NCBI GenBank assembly: GCA_016222825.1
Contig: JACRQF010000002.1
Location: forward strand, 1-64,000
Source: Verrucomicrobiota bacterium
GTDB lineage: Bacteria > Verrucomicrobiota > Verrucomicrobiia > CAIQCK01
Length of the DNA stretch: 64,000 bases
Direction: 5' to 3'
Shown: piece after piece, positions 26,693 through 37,406 of the stretch
Layout: the number at the start of each line of letters is the position of its first letter
How positions within the stretch are numbered: position 1 is the first letter of the stretch
The notes under the pieces: generated by a model
The model's input: only the letters and a program-made list of their open reading frames with translations
Databases searched by the model: none
What the model was told of the DNA's origin: nothing
Position numbers and translations under genes: made by a program

Positions 26693-27218
26693 GGTGACGA
26701 CGGTTCCGTTTGTGCCTGTGGGCCGGCGGACTGTTGCTCGTTCAGCGTGCCGTTGACCGTCCGGCGGTCAGCGGTTCGCCGCGCCCTGCTGGCTGATGCG
26801 CCGCGTTTGTAGGCCCATTGCGCCCGAAAGGCAAGCGGAACGAAGCGGCGCTGTCGGAAACTCCCACACGCCTCCGCGTCATCGGCGACTCAGCGTTGAA
26901 TAAAGAGGCTTCCCCGGCAATTGTTACACCGAGTTCTTGAGGTTGTTTTAGCTGGGGAGGGACGCATAGAAAGTATTCGTGGGTTTGATGGCGGTGAGAA
27001 AGGAGAAGCCATGTCTGACTTTGAGTTCAAGTGTTCACACTGTTCCGGCGACCTCGTGGTAGATTCAACCGGGGCGGGCTAAACACGCTAAACACACGAA
27101 AACTGAAGAGCCAAGATTCATTTCCACTTTAGCGTCTTTTCGCGAGGTTTAGCGGGCAGAATCTCCGTTCGAAAACTTTTGCTGGACGCTCCCTCTTGCG
27201 CCAGCCAACATTCGCGTC
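26693..27218. other. 526-bp gene-poor region
   Basis: Between the divergent epimerase and gmhA genes the sequence drops in GC. It holds a 23-codon zinc-ribbon stub (27011-27082) and, just after it, two copies of the 9-mer GCTAAACAC (27077-27085 and 27087-27095, one base apart), partly echoed in inverted form by AGGTTTAGCG at about 27145-27154. I see no RNA gene. It probably holds the promoters of the flanking genes. Confidence 0.5.
27011..27082 (+). pseudogene. 23-residue zinc-ribbon stub
   Basis: AAAGGAG lies just before an ATG at 27011 that opens MSDFEFKCSHCSGDLVVDS and stops at TAA 27080-27082. The CxxC and its spacing resemble the first half of the small zinc ribbons (CPHC...C..C) found at the N-terminus of many PVC membrane proteins. 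The second CxxC is missing. This is either a truncated gene or a very small peptide; the good ribosome site argues it was once translated. Confidence 0.4.
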
Positions 27219-27782
27219 ATGCAAGTCAACCTGACCGACCTCATCACCGACGCGAGCCGCGTCATCGCCAGCGTGCTCAATCACGAGGCCTCCATCCGCG
27301 CCAGCGCCGACGCGATGACCCGCGCGCTGCGGGCGGGCGGGAAGATTCTCACCGCCGGCAACGGCGGTTCCGCCGCCGACGCCATGCACCTCGCGGAGGA
27401 ACTCGTCGGCCGCTACAAAGGCAACCGCCGCGCGCTGGCTGCCGTCGCCCTCAACAGCGATGCCACTGCGCTGACCTGCATCGCCAACGATTTCTCCTTC
27501 GACGAAATCTTCTCCCGCCAGATCGAGGCGCTGGGCCGCAAAGGCGACGCGCTCGTGGTCTTCTCCACCAGCGGCAATTCGGCCAACATCCTCAACGCCC
27601 TCGACGCCGCCAAGCGCAGCGGCATGGTCACAGTCGCGATGCTTGGCAAGAACGGCGGCAAAGCCGCGGGCCGCGCCGACCACGAGATTATCATCGCCAG
27701 CCCCGACGGCGCCCGCGTCCAGGAAGCCCACACGCTCATCTTGCACCTGTGGCTGGAGTTGATCGAAGCGGCGATGAAGTAA
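27219..27782 (+). CDS. gmhA: Sedoheptulose 7-phosphate isomerase (SIS domain)
   Basis: The 187-residue SIS-domain protein has GmhA motifs: ILTAGNGGSAADAMHLAEEL, GRYKGNRRALAAVAL, ANDFSFDEIFSRQIEALG, VVFSTSGNSANIL and a C-terminal His in VQEAHTLILHLW. It makes D-glycero-D-manno-heptose 7-phosphate, the first step to ADP-heptose for LPS core, indicating a Gram-negative envelope. Length is normal. Other heptose genes are not nearby. No strong ribosome site precedes ATG 27219. Confidence 0.9.
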   Translation: MQVNLTDLITDASRVIASVLNHEASIRASADAMTRALRAGGKILTAGNGGSAADAMHLAEELVGRYKGNRRALAAVALNSDATALTCIANDFSFDEIFSRQIEALGRKGDALVVFSTSGNSANILNALDAAKRSGMVTVAMLGKNGGKAAGRADHEIIIASPDGARVQEAHTLILHLWLELIEAAMK

Positions 27783-27888
27783 GTCGTTTCGGCCGCGGAT
27801 CACGCAGCAGCAGTAATACGTTCGAACTGCACCGTCGTCACGGACTTCCCAAGCAGCGGCGGGCAGGGTGCCCGCGCTCCCGGACGGT

Positions 27889-28356
27889 TTAGCCTCCGCC
27901 GTAGGACTTGCGATATTTGACTTTTTCTTCCGGCGGTGGGCCGGCGGGGGCGGGTGGCGTGGCGGGTTGCTCGGCGGCTGGCGCGGGTGTTGGCGCGGGA
28001 GCTTCCGGTTGCGGAGTCGGAGCGGCGGGTTGGGCGGCGTCGGGGGCGGAGGGCGGAACCTCGGCGCCGGCTTTGCGGGCGACCTCCACGAAGATGATGT
28101 GGAGTTGGTCGAGGCTGCTCTTGATGATCTGGTCTTCGTGCTGGTTGCGGTTGCCGGTGGTCTTGGCTTCCAACATGCCGAGCATGTCCACGAAGGCGGC
28201 ACCGGCTTCGAGGTCGGGCGGCGGCGGTTGTTGGCCTTCCGGCGCGAGTTTGCCGAGCGCGAGCAGGGCGTTGGTGGAGATCATCCGCACGAGCATGTAG
28301 AACAGCTCGGTGTCGTGCTGCTCAGCCATCGGGTCTTGTTGTTGGACTTCGGGCAT
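27889..28356 (-). CDS. DUF1844 protein
   Basis: The 155-residue protein has an N-terminal DUF1844 helical domain (residues about 8-90: LVRMISTNALLALGKLAP, FVDMLGMLEAKTTGNRNQHED) and a Pro/Ala/Glu-rich tail ending KVKYRKSYGGG. DUF1844 is common in Verrucomicrobia, Planctomycetes and Acidobacteria; its function is unknown. AGGAAAGG lies just before ATG 28356. The space to the upstream M16 gene is filled by a pair of palindromes. Confidence 0.82.
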   Translation of the reverse strand: MPEVQQQDPMAEQHDTELFYMLVRMISTNALLALGKLAPEGQQPPPPDLEAGAAFVDMLGMLEAKTTGNRNQHEDQIIKSSLDQLHIIFVEVARKAGAEVPPSAPDAAQPAAPTPQPEAPAPTPAPAAEQPATPPAPAGPPPEEKVKYRKSYGGG

Positions 28357-28368
28357 GGTTCCTTTCCT

Positions 28369-28435
28369 GTAGCCGCGCCACTTCGTGGCGCGCGCATCAA
28401 ACATTTCATCTCGCGTCACGGAGTGACGCGACTAC
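28369..28435. repeat. Inverted pair of REP-like palindromes, family A
   Basis: GCGCCAC-TTC-GTGGCGC (about 28375-28391) and CGCGTCAC-GGA-GTGACGCG (about 28412-28430) are perfect hairpins. Read outward, both begin with the same leader: GTAGCCGCGCCACTTCGTGG on plus, and GTAGTCGCGTCACTCCGTGA on minus. This is the arrangement of two REP units facing each other (BIME-like). It lies between the M16 gene stop and the DUF1844 gene start. Confidence 0.7.
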
Positions 28436-31062
28436 TTCGGCCGCACGATGGCGATGGCCGCGGCGGCGCCGAAATACTTCCGCGCGACGCGCTGGAGGTC
28501 GGCGGTGGTCACGGCTTCGTATCGCTTCTCGTAATCCTTGTAGAACTTGTAACCGAGTCCGTATAGCTCGTCGAGGGCGATCTCGGCGGCCAGGTCGGCG
28601 TTGGACTGGAAGGCAATCTTCTTTTCGCTGATGAGCTTGGCCTTGGCGCGGGCAAGATCGCCGGCGGACAGGCCCGCGTCGCGAATCTTGCCAATCTCCT
28701 TCATCAGCTCCGTCTCGGCGAGTTTGGCCTTCGCCGGGTCGGTGCCGATGTAGAAGAGGAAGTAACCAGGATCGAGCCCGACGAGCTGGCTTGCGCCGGT
28801 GTAGTAGCAGAGCGCCAGTTCGTCGCGCAGGCGCTGGAACAGCGGCGAGCTGAGTCCGCTAAGCCCTTCCTGGAGCACCTCCATCGGGAACCGGTCGGGG
28901 TTGGCGACGGTCACGCTCGGGTAGCCGATGAAGATCACGGCCTGCTGGCGCGGCGCGATTTCCTCGACGCGCGCCACGCTCGTCAGCGGCGCTGCGGACG
29001 GGTGTTTCGGCAGCACGTCGCTCGCGCCGGTGCGCTTGAGTTTGCCAAACAGTTTCTCAACGGCCCTGCGCACGTCGTCGGCCTTCACGTTGCCGCAGAC
29101 GGCCAGCACCATGTTGGCGGGCACGACGAGCCGGTCGTGGTGGGCGGCGATGTCGGCGCGCGTGAGTTTGCCGACGCTGGCATCGGTGCCGTTGGAGGTC
29201 ATGTGGTAGGGATGCGCGCCGAACAGGGCGCGGCGCAACAGCTTTGACGCCATCGAAGTCGGGACTTCCTTCTCGCTCTTGATCGCGCCGAGCTGGATTT
29301 GTTTTTCGCGGGCGACGGCGGCTTCGGGGAACGCCGGGTGGAGCCAGACATCGCTGAGCACGTCGAGCGCCTTGTTGAAGTCCGCGTTCAGGGCCTCGAC
29401 GGAAATGCCGAAGCTGTTGTTGCCGCCCGTGGCGCCGATGGAGCCGCCGCCGCTCTCGATCTCGTCGGCGATCTGCTCTGCGGAACGTGTCTTGGTTCCT
29501 TTGAGCAACAGGCGCGACATCAACGCGGTGACGCCGTTGTTGGTGTCAGTCTCGGCCAGCACGCCGCCCTTGCAGGCGGCGTAGAGGTTCACGAACGGCA
29601 GGCGATGGTCCTCGCGCACGAGCAGCCGCATCCCGTTGGGCAGTTCGAACCGCTTCACCTCGATCTCGGCACGCCCGGCCTTGGCGCGCGCGAGTTTGCC
29701 GAGCGTGCCGGGCGGGTTGATGCTGACCACAGAGACGTTGTCGTCGCGGAGATACTTGCGCGCGACCGCCTGGATGTCGGCGGCGGTGATCGTGGCGACG
29801 CGCTCCAGGTAGCGGCGCGTAAACTCCAAGTCGCCGGCGACGGTCTCGTTCACGCCGATGTCCGACGCCTGGCCGGCCATCGTCTTGAGGCTGGCGAACT
29901 GGGAAGCGAGCGCCATCTTCTTGGCCTTTTCCAGTTCGGCGGCTGAAACGGGCTTCGTCGTGAACTTCGCGATCTCAGCCAGCGCCTCTTTTTCGGTCGC
30001 GGCGCGCTTGCCGGGTTCGAGCGTGGTCGCCACAAGGAATAAGCCGGGGTAGTTGGGCGTGTAGGAGGAGGCGCTCACGGATTGCACGAGGGCCTTGCGG
30101 TCGCGGAGTTGCTGGTAGAGGCGCGAACTCTTGCCGTGGCCGGCGACGTAGGCCAGCAGGTCGAGCGCGACGGCGTCGGGATGGCGCGCATCACAGATGT
30201 GCCAGGCGAGGCAGAGGCGGGAGAGGTTGATGGGGCGCTCCTCGTGCGCTTCGCGGCGGCCGAGTTGTGCCGGTTCCTCCGGGATGAAGACCGGCGAGAC
30301 GGCGGTGCGCTTGAAGTCCTTGAACGTCTCGCGCACTTGCGCTTCGACTTTCACCGAGTCGAAATCGCCAACGATGACGAAGACCATGTTGTCGGGCGAG
30401 TAACGCGACTTGTAGTAGTTGTAGGCGTCCTCGCGCGTCAGGCGGCGGTAGATTTCCTCGTAGCCGATGATCGGGTGGCGATACGGGTGCGTTGTGTAGG
30501 CGGTGTTCCAGAGCAACAACGCCGTCATGCGGTCGGGATCGTCGCGGTTCATCGCCAGCTCGCGGAGGATGACCTGCTGCTCCTTCTTGTATTCGTCCTC
30601 CGGCAGCGTCGAGTGCATGATCGAGTCGGCGATCACGTCAATCGCCGTGTCGAGGCCGCTGGTGGTGCCGGGCTGGCCGCCGTCCACGGGGATGTCCACC
30701 TGATACACCGTCCGCTCGTAGCTGGTGTAGGCGTTCATGTGGCCGCCCTTGTCGGCGACTTCCTGCGCGATGCGGCCGACGCCGCGCTTCTCGGTGCCCT
30801 TGAACAGCATGTGCTCCAGGATGTGCGAGAGGCCCGCGCCCATCCGCGAACCTTCATGGATGCTGCCGGTCTTCACCCACATCTGCACGCTGGCCACCGG
30901 CGCGCTGTGGTCCTCGCGCAACAGAACAATCATGCCGTTATCGAGCACCGCCCGGCGCACCGAGCCGCCGTCGAGCGCGCTGAGGTCAATCTTCAGGTCT
31001 TTGGCGGCGGTCATGGCAGTCATGGTGAAAAGCAGGCTGAGAAGACAAAGCGTGTGTTTCAT
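28432..31062 (-). CDS. Secreted M16 zinc metalloprotease, two-module
   Basis: The 876-residue protein has a signal peptide (MKHTLCLLSLLFTMTAMTAA) and two M16 halves. The first half carries the inverted zinc motif HILEH (His80, Glu83, His84) with the downstream Glu region NAYTSYERTVYQVDIP. The second half (from about residue 470, FELPNGMRLLVREDH) lacks the motif, as is normal for the partner module that closes the peptide chamber. It probably degrades peptides in the periplasm. The stop overlaps palindrome family A. It is 43 nt downstream of the Minf_1886 gene on the same strand. Confidence 0.92.
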   Translation of the reverse strand: MKHTLCLLSLLFTMTAMTAAKDLKIDLSALDGGSVRRAVLDNGMIVLLREDHSAPVASVQMWVKTGSIHEGSRMGAGLSHILEHMLFKGTEKRGVGRIAQEVADKGGHMNAYTSYERTVYQVDIPVDGGQPGTTSGLDTAIDVIADSIMHSTLPEDEYKKEQQVILRELAMNRDDPDRMTALLLWNTAYTTHPYRHPIIGYEEIYRRLTREDAYNYYKSRYSPDNMVFVIVGDFDSVKVEAQVRETFKDFKRTAVSPVFIPEEPAQLGRREAHEERPINLSRLCLAWHICDARHPDAVALDLLAYVAGHGKSSRLYQQLRDRKALVQSVSASSYTPNYPGLFLVATTLEPGKRAATEKEALAEIAKFTTKPVSAAELEKAKKMALASQFASLKTMAGQASDIGVNETVAGDLEFTRRYLERVATITAADIQAVARKYLRDDNVSVVSINPPGTLGKLARAKAGRAEIEVKRFELPNGMRLLVREDHRLPFVNLYAACKGGVLAETDTNNGVTALMSRLLLKGTKTRSAEQIADEIESGGGSIGATGGNNSFGISVEALNADFNKALDVLSDVWLHPAFPEAAVAREKQIQLGAIKSEKEVPTSMASKLLRRALFGAHPYHMTSNGTDASVGKLTRADIAAHHDRLVVPANMVLAVCGNVKADDVRRAVEKLFGKLKRTGASDVLPKHPSAAPLTSVARVEEIAPRQQAVIFIGYPSVTVANPDRFPMEVLQEGLSGLSSPLFQRLRDELALCYYTGASQLVGLDPGYFLFYIGTDPAKAKLAETELMKEIGKIRDAGLSAGDLARAKAKLISEKKIAFQSNADLAAEIALDELYGLGYKFYKDYEKRYEAVTTADLQRVARKYFGAAAAIAIVRPK

Positions 31063-31105
31063 GTGTGATTGGACAGCGGAAACCCGCCCGACGTTCGCGT
31101 CGGCG

Positions 31106-31558
31106 CTAAACCGTTTCCTTGGGCTTCTCTTTGCGTGACGACGAACGCGGCTTGTGGACGGCGTGCTTCTTCGACGGCAGGAACGGTTTCACGAACATGT
31201 CGTTGAAGTCGTAGCCGCCGCTGAAATCCTCCTTGCTGTCCTTCTCGGTCTTGCCGAGCAGGCCGGCACCGATCATGTTGAACACGATCTCGCCAAAATC
31301 CTCGCAGCGCGTGATGCCCCAGAATTCCAGCACCGTCTTCGCGAGCGGACCGTATTGCTGGAGCGCGAACTGGCCGATGCCCTGCAACAACTCCTGCCCG
31401 GTCACGTGCCGATCCTTCGCCGGCCCGTGCGTCGGCTTCTTGAAAAGTTTGAGCGAGAAATCCAGCGCCTCGCGCAGGAAATAATAGGCGTCCTCCGCGT
31501 AGCGCGAATCCTCCGCGCGGATTTTCTCGATCGCTTCGGCGAAACTTAGTTTTTGCAT
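31106..31558 (-). CDS. Minf_1886 / PVC-restricted conserved protein
   Basis: The 150-residue protein contains the family pattern FAEAIEKIRAEDSRYAEDAY, then a middle section (HVTGQELLQGIGQFALQQYG), then LEFWGITRCEDFGEIVFNMI. It ends in a basic Ser/Lys tail. The family is known from Planctomycetes and Verrucomicrobia and has no established function. It is 2 nt after a small membrane-protein gene and downstream of leuS, an apparently co-transcribed trio. It is a good taxonomic marker. Confidence 0.8.
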   Translation of the reverse strand: MQKLSFAEAIEKIRAEDSRYAEDAYYFLREALDFSLKLFKKPTHGPAKDRHVTGQELLQGIGQFALQQYGPLAKTVLEFWGITRCEDFGEIVFNMIGAGLLGKTEKDSKEDFSGGYDFNDMFVKPFLPSKKHAVHKPRSSSRKEKPKETV

Positions 31559-31560
31559 GG

Positions 31561-31746
31561 CTACTTTTTCAACGACGTCGCAGCGGCGCTCGGCACGGCG
31601 GCCGGACCCACTGGAGCGCGGCTCTCACGCCAATACTTCACCGCCGCGCCTAATGCAAGCACCGCAGCGGCGGCAATCACCACCACACGCTCTTTCGGCG
31701 TCAGGCTGAAACAGCCCTTGATGTAATCCCAATCCGGGCGGCTCAT
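31561..31746 (-). CDS. Small single-pass membrane protein
   Basis: The 61-residue product has a polar N-terminus (MSRPDWDYIKGCFSLTPKER), one transmembrane helix (VVVIAAAAVLALGAAVKYW) and a short Ala/Pro-rich tail. It lies 36 nt after leuS and 2 nt before the Minf_1886 gene on the same strand. I do not recognise a family. High third-position GC and tight spacing support a real gene. Confidence 0.6.
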   Translation of the reverse strand: MSRPDWDYIKGCFSLTPKERVVVIAAAAVLALGAAVKYWRESRAPVGPAAVPSAAATSLKK

Positions 31747-31782
31747 CGGTTCACCGCTTCCCGCCGCGGGTGACGACCACCA

Positions 31783-34419
<2,637 letters not shown>

Positions 34420-34436
34420 AAAAGAAATAGGCGCGG

Positions 34437-34466
34437 ACTATATCGGCAGCGACCGGAGCGGCGCAA
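34437..34466 (-). promoter_or_regulatory. Putative leuS promoter
   Basis: On the minus strand TTGCGC (34466-34461) and TATAGT (34442-34437) are 18 bases apart, with the leuS ATG about 18 bases beyond the -10. The -35 lies inside the transposase remnant. Confidence 0.45.
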
Positions 34467-34680
34467 GCTTCCAGCCACTTGTGATCGTCACAGAGGAGAT
34501 ATGGACTGCCGAACGCTTCGGCTTTCGCACAGGCGACGGACGGGCGGCCAGCCAGTGGCCGCAGCCCAGCACGCACTTCAACCACCGGAAAAACATCTCG
34601 ATCCGCCAGCGTTGCCGGTAGAGCAAGCTCGCCAGATCGGCCGGCAAATCCTCTGCGGCCAGGTTGGTCCACAGCACCAA
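34438..34680 (-). pseudogene. IS4-family transposase, C-terminal remnant
   Basis: The fragment reads NLAAEDLPADLASLL then YRQRWRIEMFFRWLKCVLGC. This contains the IS4 signature Y-(2)-R-(3)-E-(6)-K that holds the last catalytic Glu of the DDE triad. A TAG at 34681-34683 precedes it in frame, another stop (TGA) lies at 34726-34728, and the N-terminal two thirds of the enzyme are absent. The rest of the 424-bp gap (34420-34843) shows no other gene. It is a dead insertion remnant next to leuS. Confidence 0.75.
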
Positions 34681-34843
34681 CTAGGCCCCCGCGCGCGCAC
34701 CCGTCCGCTTTCGCATCCGCCGCCGTCACGACCAGTGCCTCCTCCACGCCGATGACGGCCTCTTGGCGCAGCCGCGGCAGACCTAGGCGCGCACGGGCTT
34801 GTCGGAGGCCAACTGAAGGCTCAGATGCAACCGCACCGCGCGG

Positions 34844-35752
34844 TCATTCCTCGCGTTTCAATGACGGCGCGTTGGCGGGGAGCTTGAGCGTCGGGTCGCC
34901 TTGGAGATAGCCGAGCGAGGCCAGAAAGATGTCGGTCTGGCGGGCGGTGACTTCCGTCCACGGCGAGCGGTTGAAGAAGCCGTGAGGCTGGTCGGCGGCG
35001 GTGTATAGCTCGGCGCGATTGCCAAGTGCTTTCGACTTCGCGAGGAACTCCTGGCCCTGCGTCACCATCCGGTCCTTGGTGCCGAAGAAGAGGATCGCGG
35101 GCGGGGCGCCCTTTTTCAGGAACGGCGTCGGCCAGAAATCCTTCAGCGGCTTTCCATCGGCGTCGTTGACAGCGTGTTCGGGGAAGTGGAGGGCGGGGTT
35201 GAAGAGCACGAGGGCGTTGGGCTTGCAGGAAATCTTCGCGTCATCCTCTTTCGCTTCGTGCGCCGGCACGAGGGCCGTCGTCGCCGCCAGATGGCCGCCG
35301 GCCGAACCGCCGGAAGCGATGATCTTGTCGGGATCCACGCCCAGTTCGCCCGCGTGCGAGCGCAGCCAGCGCACGGCGCTCTTGGCGTCCTCGGTGCACT
35401 TCTCCGGCGTGGTCTTGTGCTTGGAGGCGATGCGGTAGTCGGCGCGCACGCTGACGAGGCCGCGCGCGGCGAGATACGCCGCCTGCGGCTCGAACTGCGC
35501 GGACGTGCCGTGACGCCATGCGCCGCCGAAAAAGAAGATGATGGCCGGCCGTTTGTCACTCTTCTTCCAGTCGGGCGGATAGTGGACGTAGAGCTTCAGT
35601 TCGCCCTGCGGCGTCTGTTTGAAGACGTGCTCGCTGGTCTTCAACTCGACGGTGGTGAGCTTGACGGGATTGCGCCCCTTCGCCTGCGCGGCCGACACGG
35701 CAACGGCAGTGGCGAGCAGCATGAGAATGACGGCAGTCGCGGCTGTTTTCAT
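34844..35752 (-). CDS. Secreted alpha/beta hydrolase (BD-FAE/esterase-like)
   Basis: The 302-residue protein has a signal peptide (AATAVILMLLATAVAVSAAQA). Its alpha/beta-hydrolase core has the oxyanion motif FFFGGAWRHG, nucleophile Ser in ASGGSAGGHLAATTAL, Asp in FFGTKDRMV and His in ADQPHGFFNRS. Members hydrolyse carboxylic esters, often acetyl or feruloyl groups on polysaccharides. ATG 35752 is chosen so the signal peptide is N-terminal; the frame is open ten codons further up. It is followed downstream by the IS4 remnant. Confidence 0.83.
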   Translation of the reverse strand: MKTAATAVILMLLATAVAVSAAQAKGRNPVKLTTVELKTSEHVFKQTPQGELKLYVHYPPDWKKSDKRPAIIFFFGGAWRHGTSAQFEPQAAYLAARGLVSVRADYRIASKHKTTPEKCTEDAKSAVRWLRSHAGELGVDPDKIIASGGSAGGHLAATTALVPAHEAKEDDAKISCKPNALVLFNPALHFPEHAVNDADGKPLKDFWPTPFLKKGAPPAILFFGTKDRMVTQGQEFLAKSKALGNRAELYTAADQPHGFFNRSPWTEVTARQTDIFLASLGYLQGDPTLKLPANAPSLKREE

Positions 35753-35785
35753 AAGCAGTGATGTGATGGACAACGCGGCCAACGG

Positions 35786-36037
35786 CTATTTCTTGATCAC
35801 GATCTGCCACTCGCCGCCGCCGATCTGGTTGATCTCCGTCACGGAGCCGCCCATCGCCTTGACGACCTTCGGCACGTCCTCGGTGGCGGAGGGACAGTCC
35901 ACGAGCAGGTCGAGCCGGCCTCGGTCGAGTTTGCGGACCAGTCCTTCGACGGCGTATTTCGGATACGGGCAGACCCAGCCACGCATGTCCACTTGGTAAT
36001 GATGGTCGTCCACCCGGATGGCGTTAAGCTCTCTCAC
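35786..36037 (-). CDS. TusA-family sulfur carrier (YeeD/TsuB-like)
   Basis: The 83-residue protein has the TusA signature DMRGWVCPYPKYAVEGLV with the active Cys-Pro, and a C-terminal beta strand (GGEWQIVIKK). GTG 36037 lies 14 nt inside the end of the upstream yeeE-type gene. YeeE (TsuA) and YeeD (TsuB) cooperate in thiosulfate uptake in characterised bacteria, and the overlap here supports the same partnership. Distinct from tRNA-thiolating TusA by context. Confidence 0.82.
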   Translation of the reverse strand: MRELNAIRVDDHHYQVDMRGWVCPYPKYAVEGLVRKLDRGRLDLLVDCPSATEDVPKVVKAMGGSVTEINQIGGGEWQIVIKK

Positions 36038-37184
36038 GTTTGCGTGCCTCCACAAAAAGGATGAAACCGTAGAACGCGGCAAGGAACAGGAAGACGATGG
36101 CCGTGCCGCCGATGTAGCCACCGTAGTTCGCGAGCGACACCGGCTTGCCGTAGAGCCAGCCTTCGCCGACGTGCTTGCCGTAGATGAGGACCCAACTGCC
36201 CGCGGTCATCATGCCGGCCAGCAGCGCGACCCATGCGCGCGTGTAGCCTTCTGCCGAGCGCCAGAGCACGCCGATGCCGCAACCGCCCGCGAGCGACATG
36301 CCGATGCCGAAAACGAAAGCGCCCGCGACGGTGTGCATGCCCACCGGCAGCACGAAGTGCATCGGCTGGTAGCCGCTGGCTTTCAGCAGCGCAAACCCGA
36401 CGGTGCCAAGCGCGGTGCTCACGAGCACCCATTTCATCACCGTGCCGTTGCCGCTGACCAGAATCTCCCGGAACGCCGAGGTGAAGCAGAGCCGGGAACG
36501 CTGGAAGATGACGCCAAACGCCGCGCCGAAGAGCAGCAACCCGGCGTGTTTGGTCAGGCCGCACGAAGCGTAGAATCCCGCCGCCGCCAGCAGCAACAGC
36601 GACACCGCCGCGCCGATGAGCGGTTGCGCTGACGAGGAGCGCGCGCGCACCGGCTCGCCTTTCGGCATCGAGTTGAAATCAAGCACCGCGACCGCGCGTT
36701 CGGCCTGCCATTTCATCAACAGCCCGCCCAGATACGCGCCGGGCAGCAGGCCCAGCACGGTCAGCGGGCCGCTCAACGACAGCGCCATCGTGGCCGAGTA
36801 GAAACCGCCGACGTTGCACGGCGGCATGATCACCGTGCCGAAGCCCATCAACACGCCGCCCGCCAGCGCCGCGACGTAACCGGTCCAGTGTTCCTTGCGC
36901 AGCTTGAACTCCTCGCTCAAGAGCGCCGCCGCCGCCACGCCGAGCACGATGCCGAAGTTGATCATGCTGTGGACATCGAGAAGCAGCGGCGTGAGCGGGT
37001 AGATGGTGAATGGCGCGTCCACTTTCACGCCGAGGAGATTGTAAACCTGCGCGCCCCACATGCTCATCTGCGGGAAGACGCCGATGGCGCGCATGAAGGC
37101 GAACATGCCGACGTTGGCCGCCGCCAGCGCAATCGCGCCGACCCACAACGGCCATGCCCTTTTCCGGAACGGGACCTGGTTCAT
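36024..37184 (-). CDS. YeeE/YedE-family (TsuA-like) thiosulfate transporter
   Basis: The 386-residue membrane protein has about ten helices and the three family cysteine-bearing loops: VIMPPCNVGGFY, QRSRLCFTSAFRE and LAGGCGIGVLWRSAEG. In TsuA such cysteines line an hourglass pore that relays thiosulfate. The gene overlaps the TusA-like gene, giving a two-gene uptake unit feeding sulfur into cysteine synthesis. Upstream are REP-like palindromes and a divergently oriented gene. Confidence 0.87.
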   Translation of the reverse strand: MNQVPFRKRAWPLWVGAIALAAANVGMFAFMRAIGVFPQMSMWGAQVYNLLGVKVDAPFTIYPLTPLLLDVHSMINFGIVLGVAAAALLSEEFKLRKEHWTGYVAALAGGVLMGFGTVIMPPCNVGGFYSATMALSLSGPLTVLGLLPGAYLGGLLMKWQAERAVAVLDFNSMPKGEPVRARSSSAQPLIGAAVSLLLLAAAGFYASCGLTKHAGLLLFGAAFGVIFQRSRLCFTSAFREILVSGNGTVMKWVLVSTALGTVGFALLKASGYQPMHFVLPVGMHTVAGAFVFGIGMSLAGGCGIGVLWRSAEGYTRAWVALLAGMMTAGSWVLIYGKHVGEGWLYGKPVSLANYGGYIGGTAIVFLFLAAFYGFILFVEARKRERA

Positions 37185-37270
37185 TTTGGAGACTCTCGCG
37201 CCGCTCGGAACTACCTCTGCGTGGCGCGGAAACTAGGCGGTTGGCGCGCAAACAGCAAGCGTTTTGCTGA

Positions 37271-37343
37271 GTGGGGCGAGTTTCCAAACTCGCCCACCGT
37301 TGCCTGGGCGAGAACCGTGCGCGAGCTTGGAAGCTCACGCCAC
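37271..37343. repeat. Inverted pair of REP-like palindromes, family B
   Basis: GGGCGAGTTT-CC-AAACTCGCCC (37274-37295) is a perfect palindrome around a CC loop. The second, on the minus strand, reads GTGGCGTGAGCTTCC then AAGCTCGCGCAC (37343-37317). The units share the pattern GTGGsGyGAGyTTCC and face each other across about 20 bases, in the intergenic region between the yeeE-type gene and the next plus-strand gene. Confidence 0.7.
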
Positions 37344-37406
37344 TTTGCCCTTCCCCGCCATTTTCTCCTGCCTTTTGCGCTCCGTTGCGGCTAAAACTCT
37401 GGTGCC

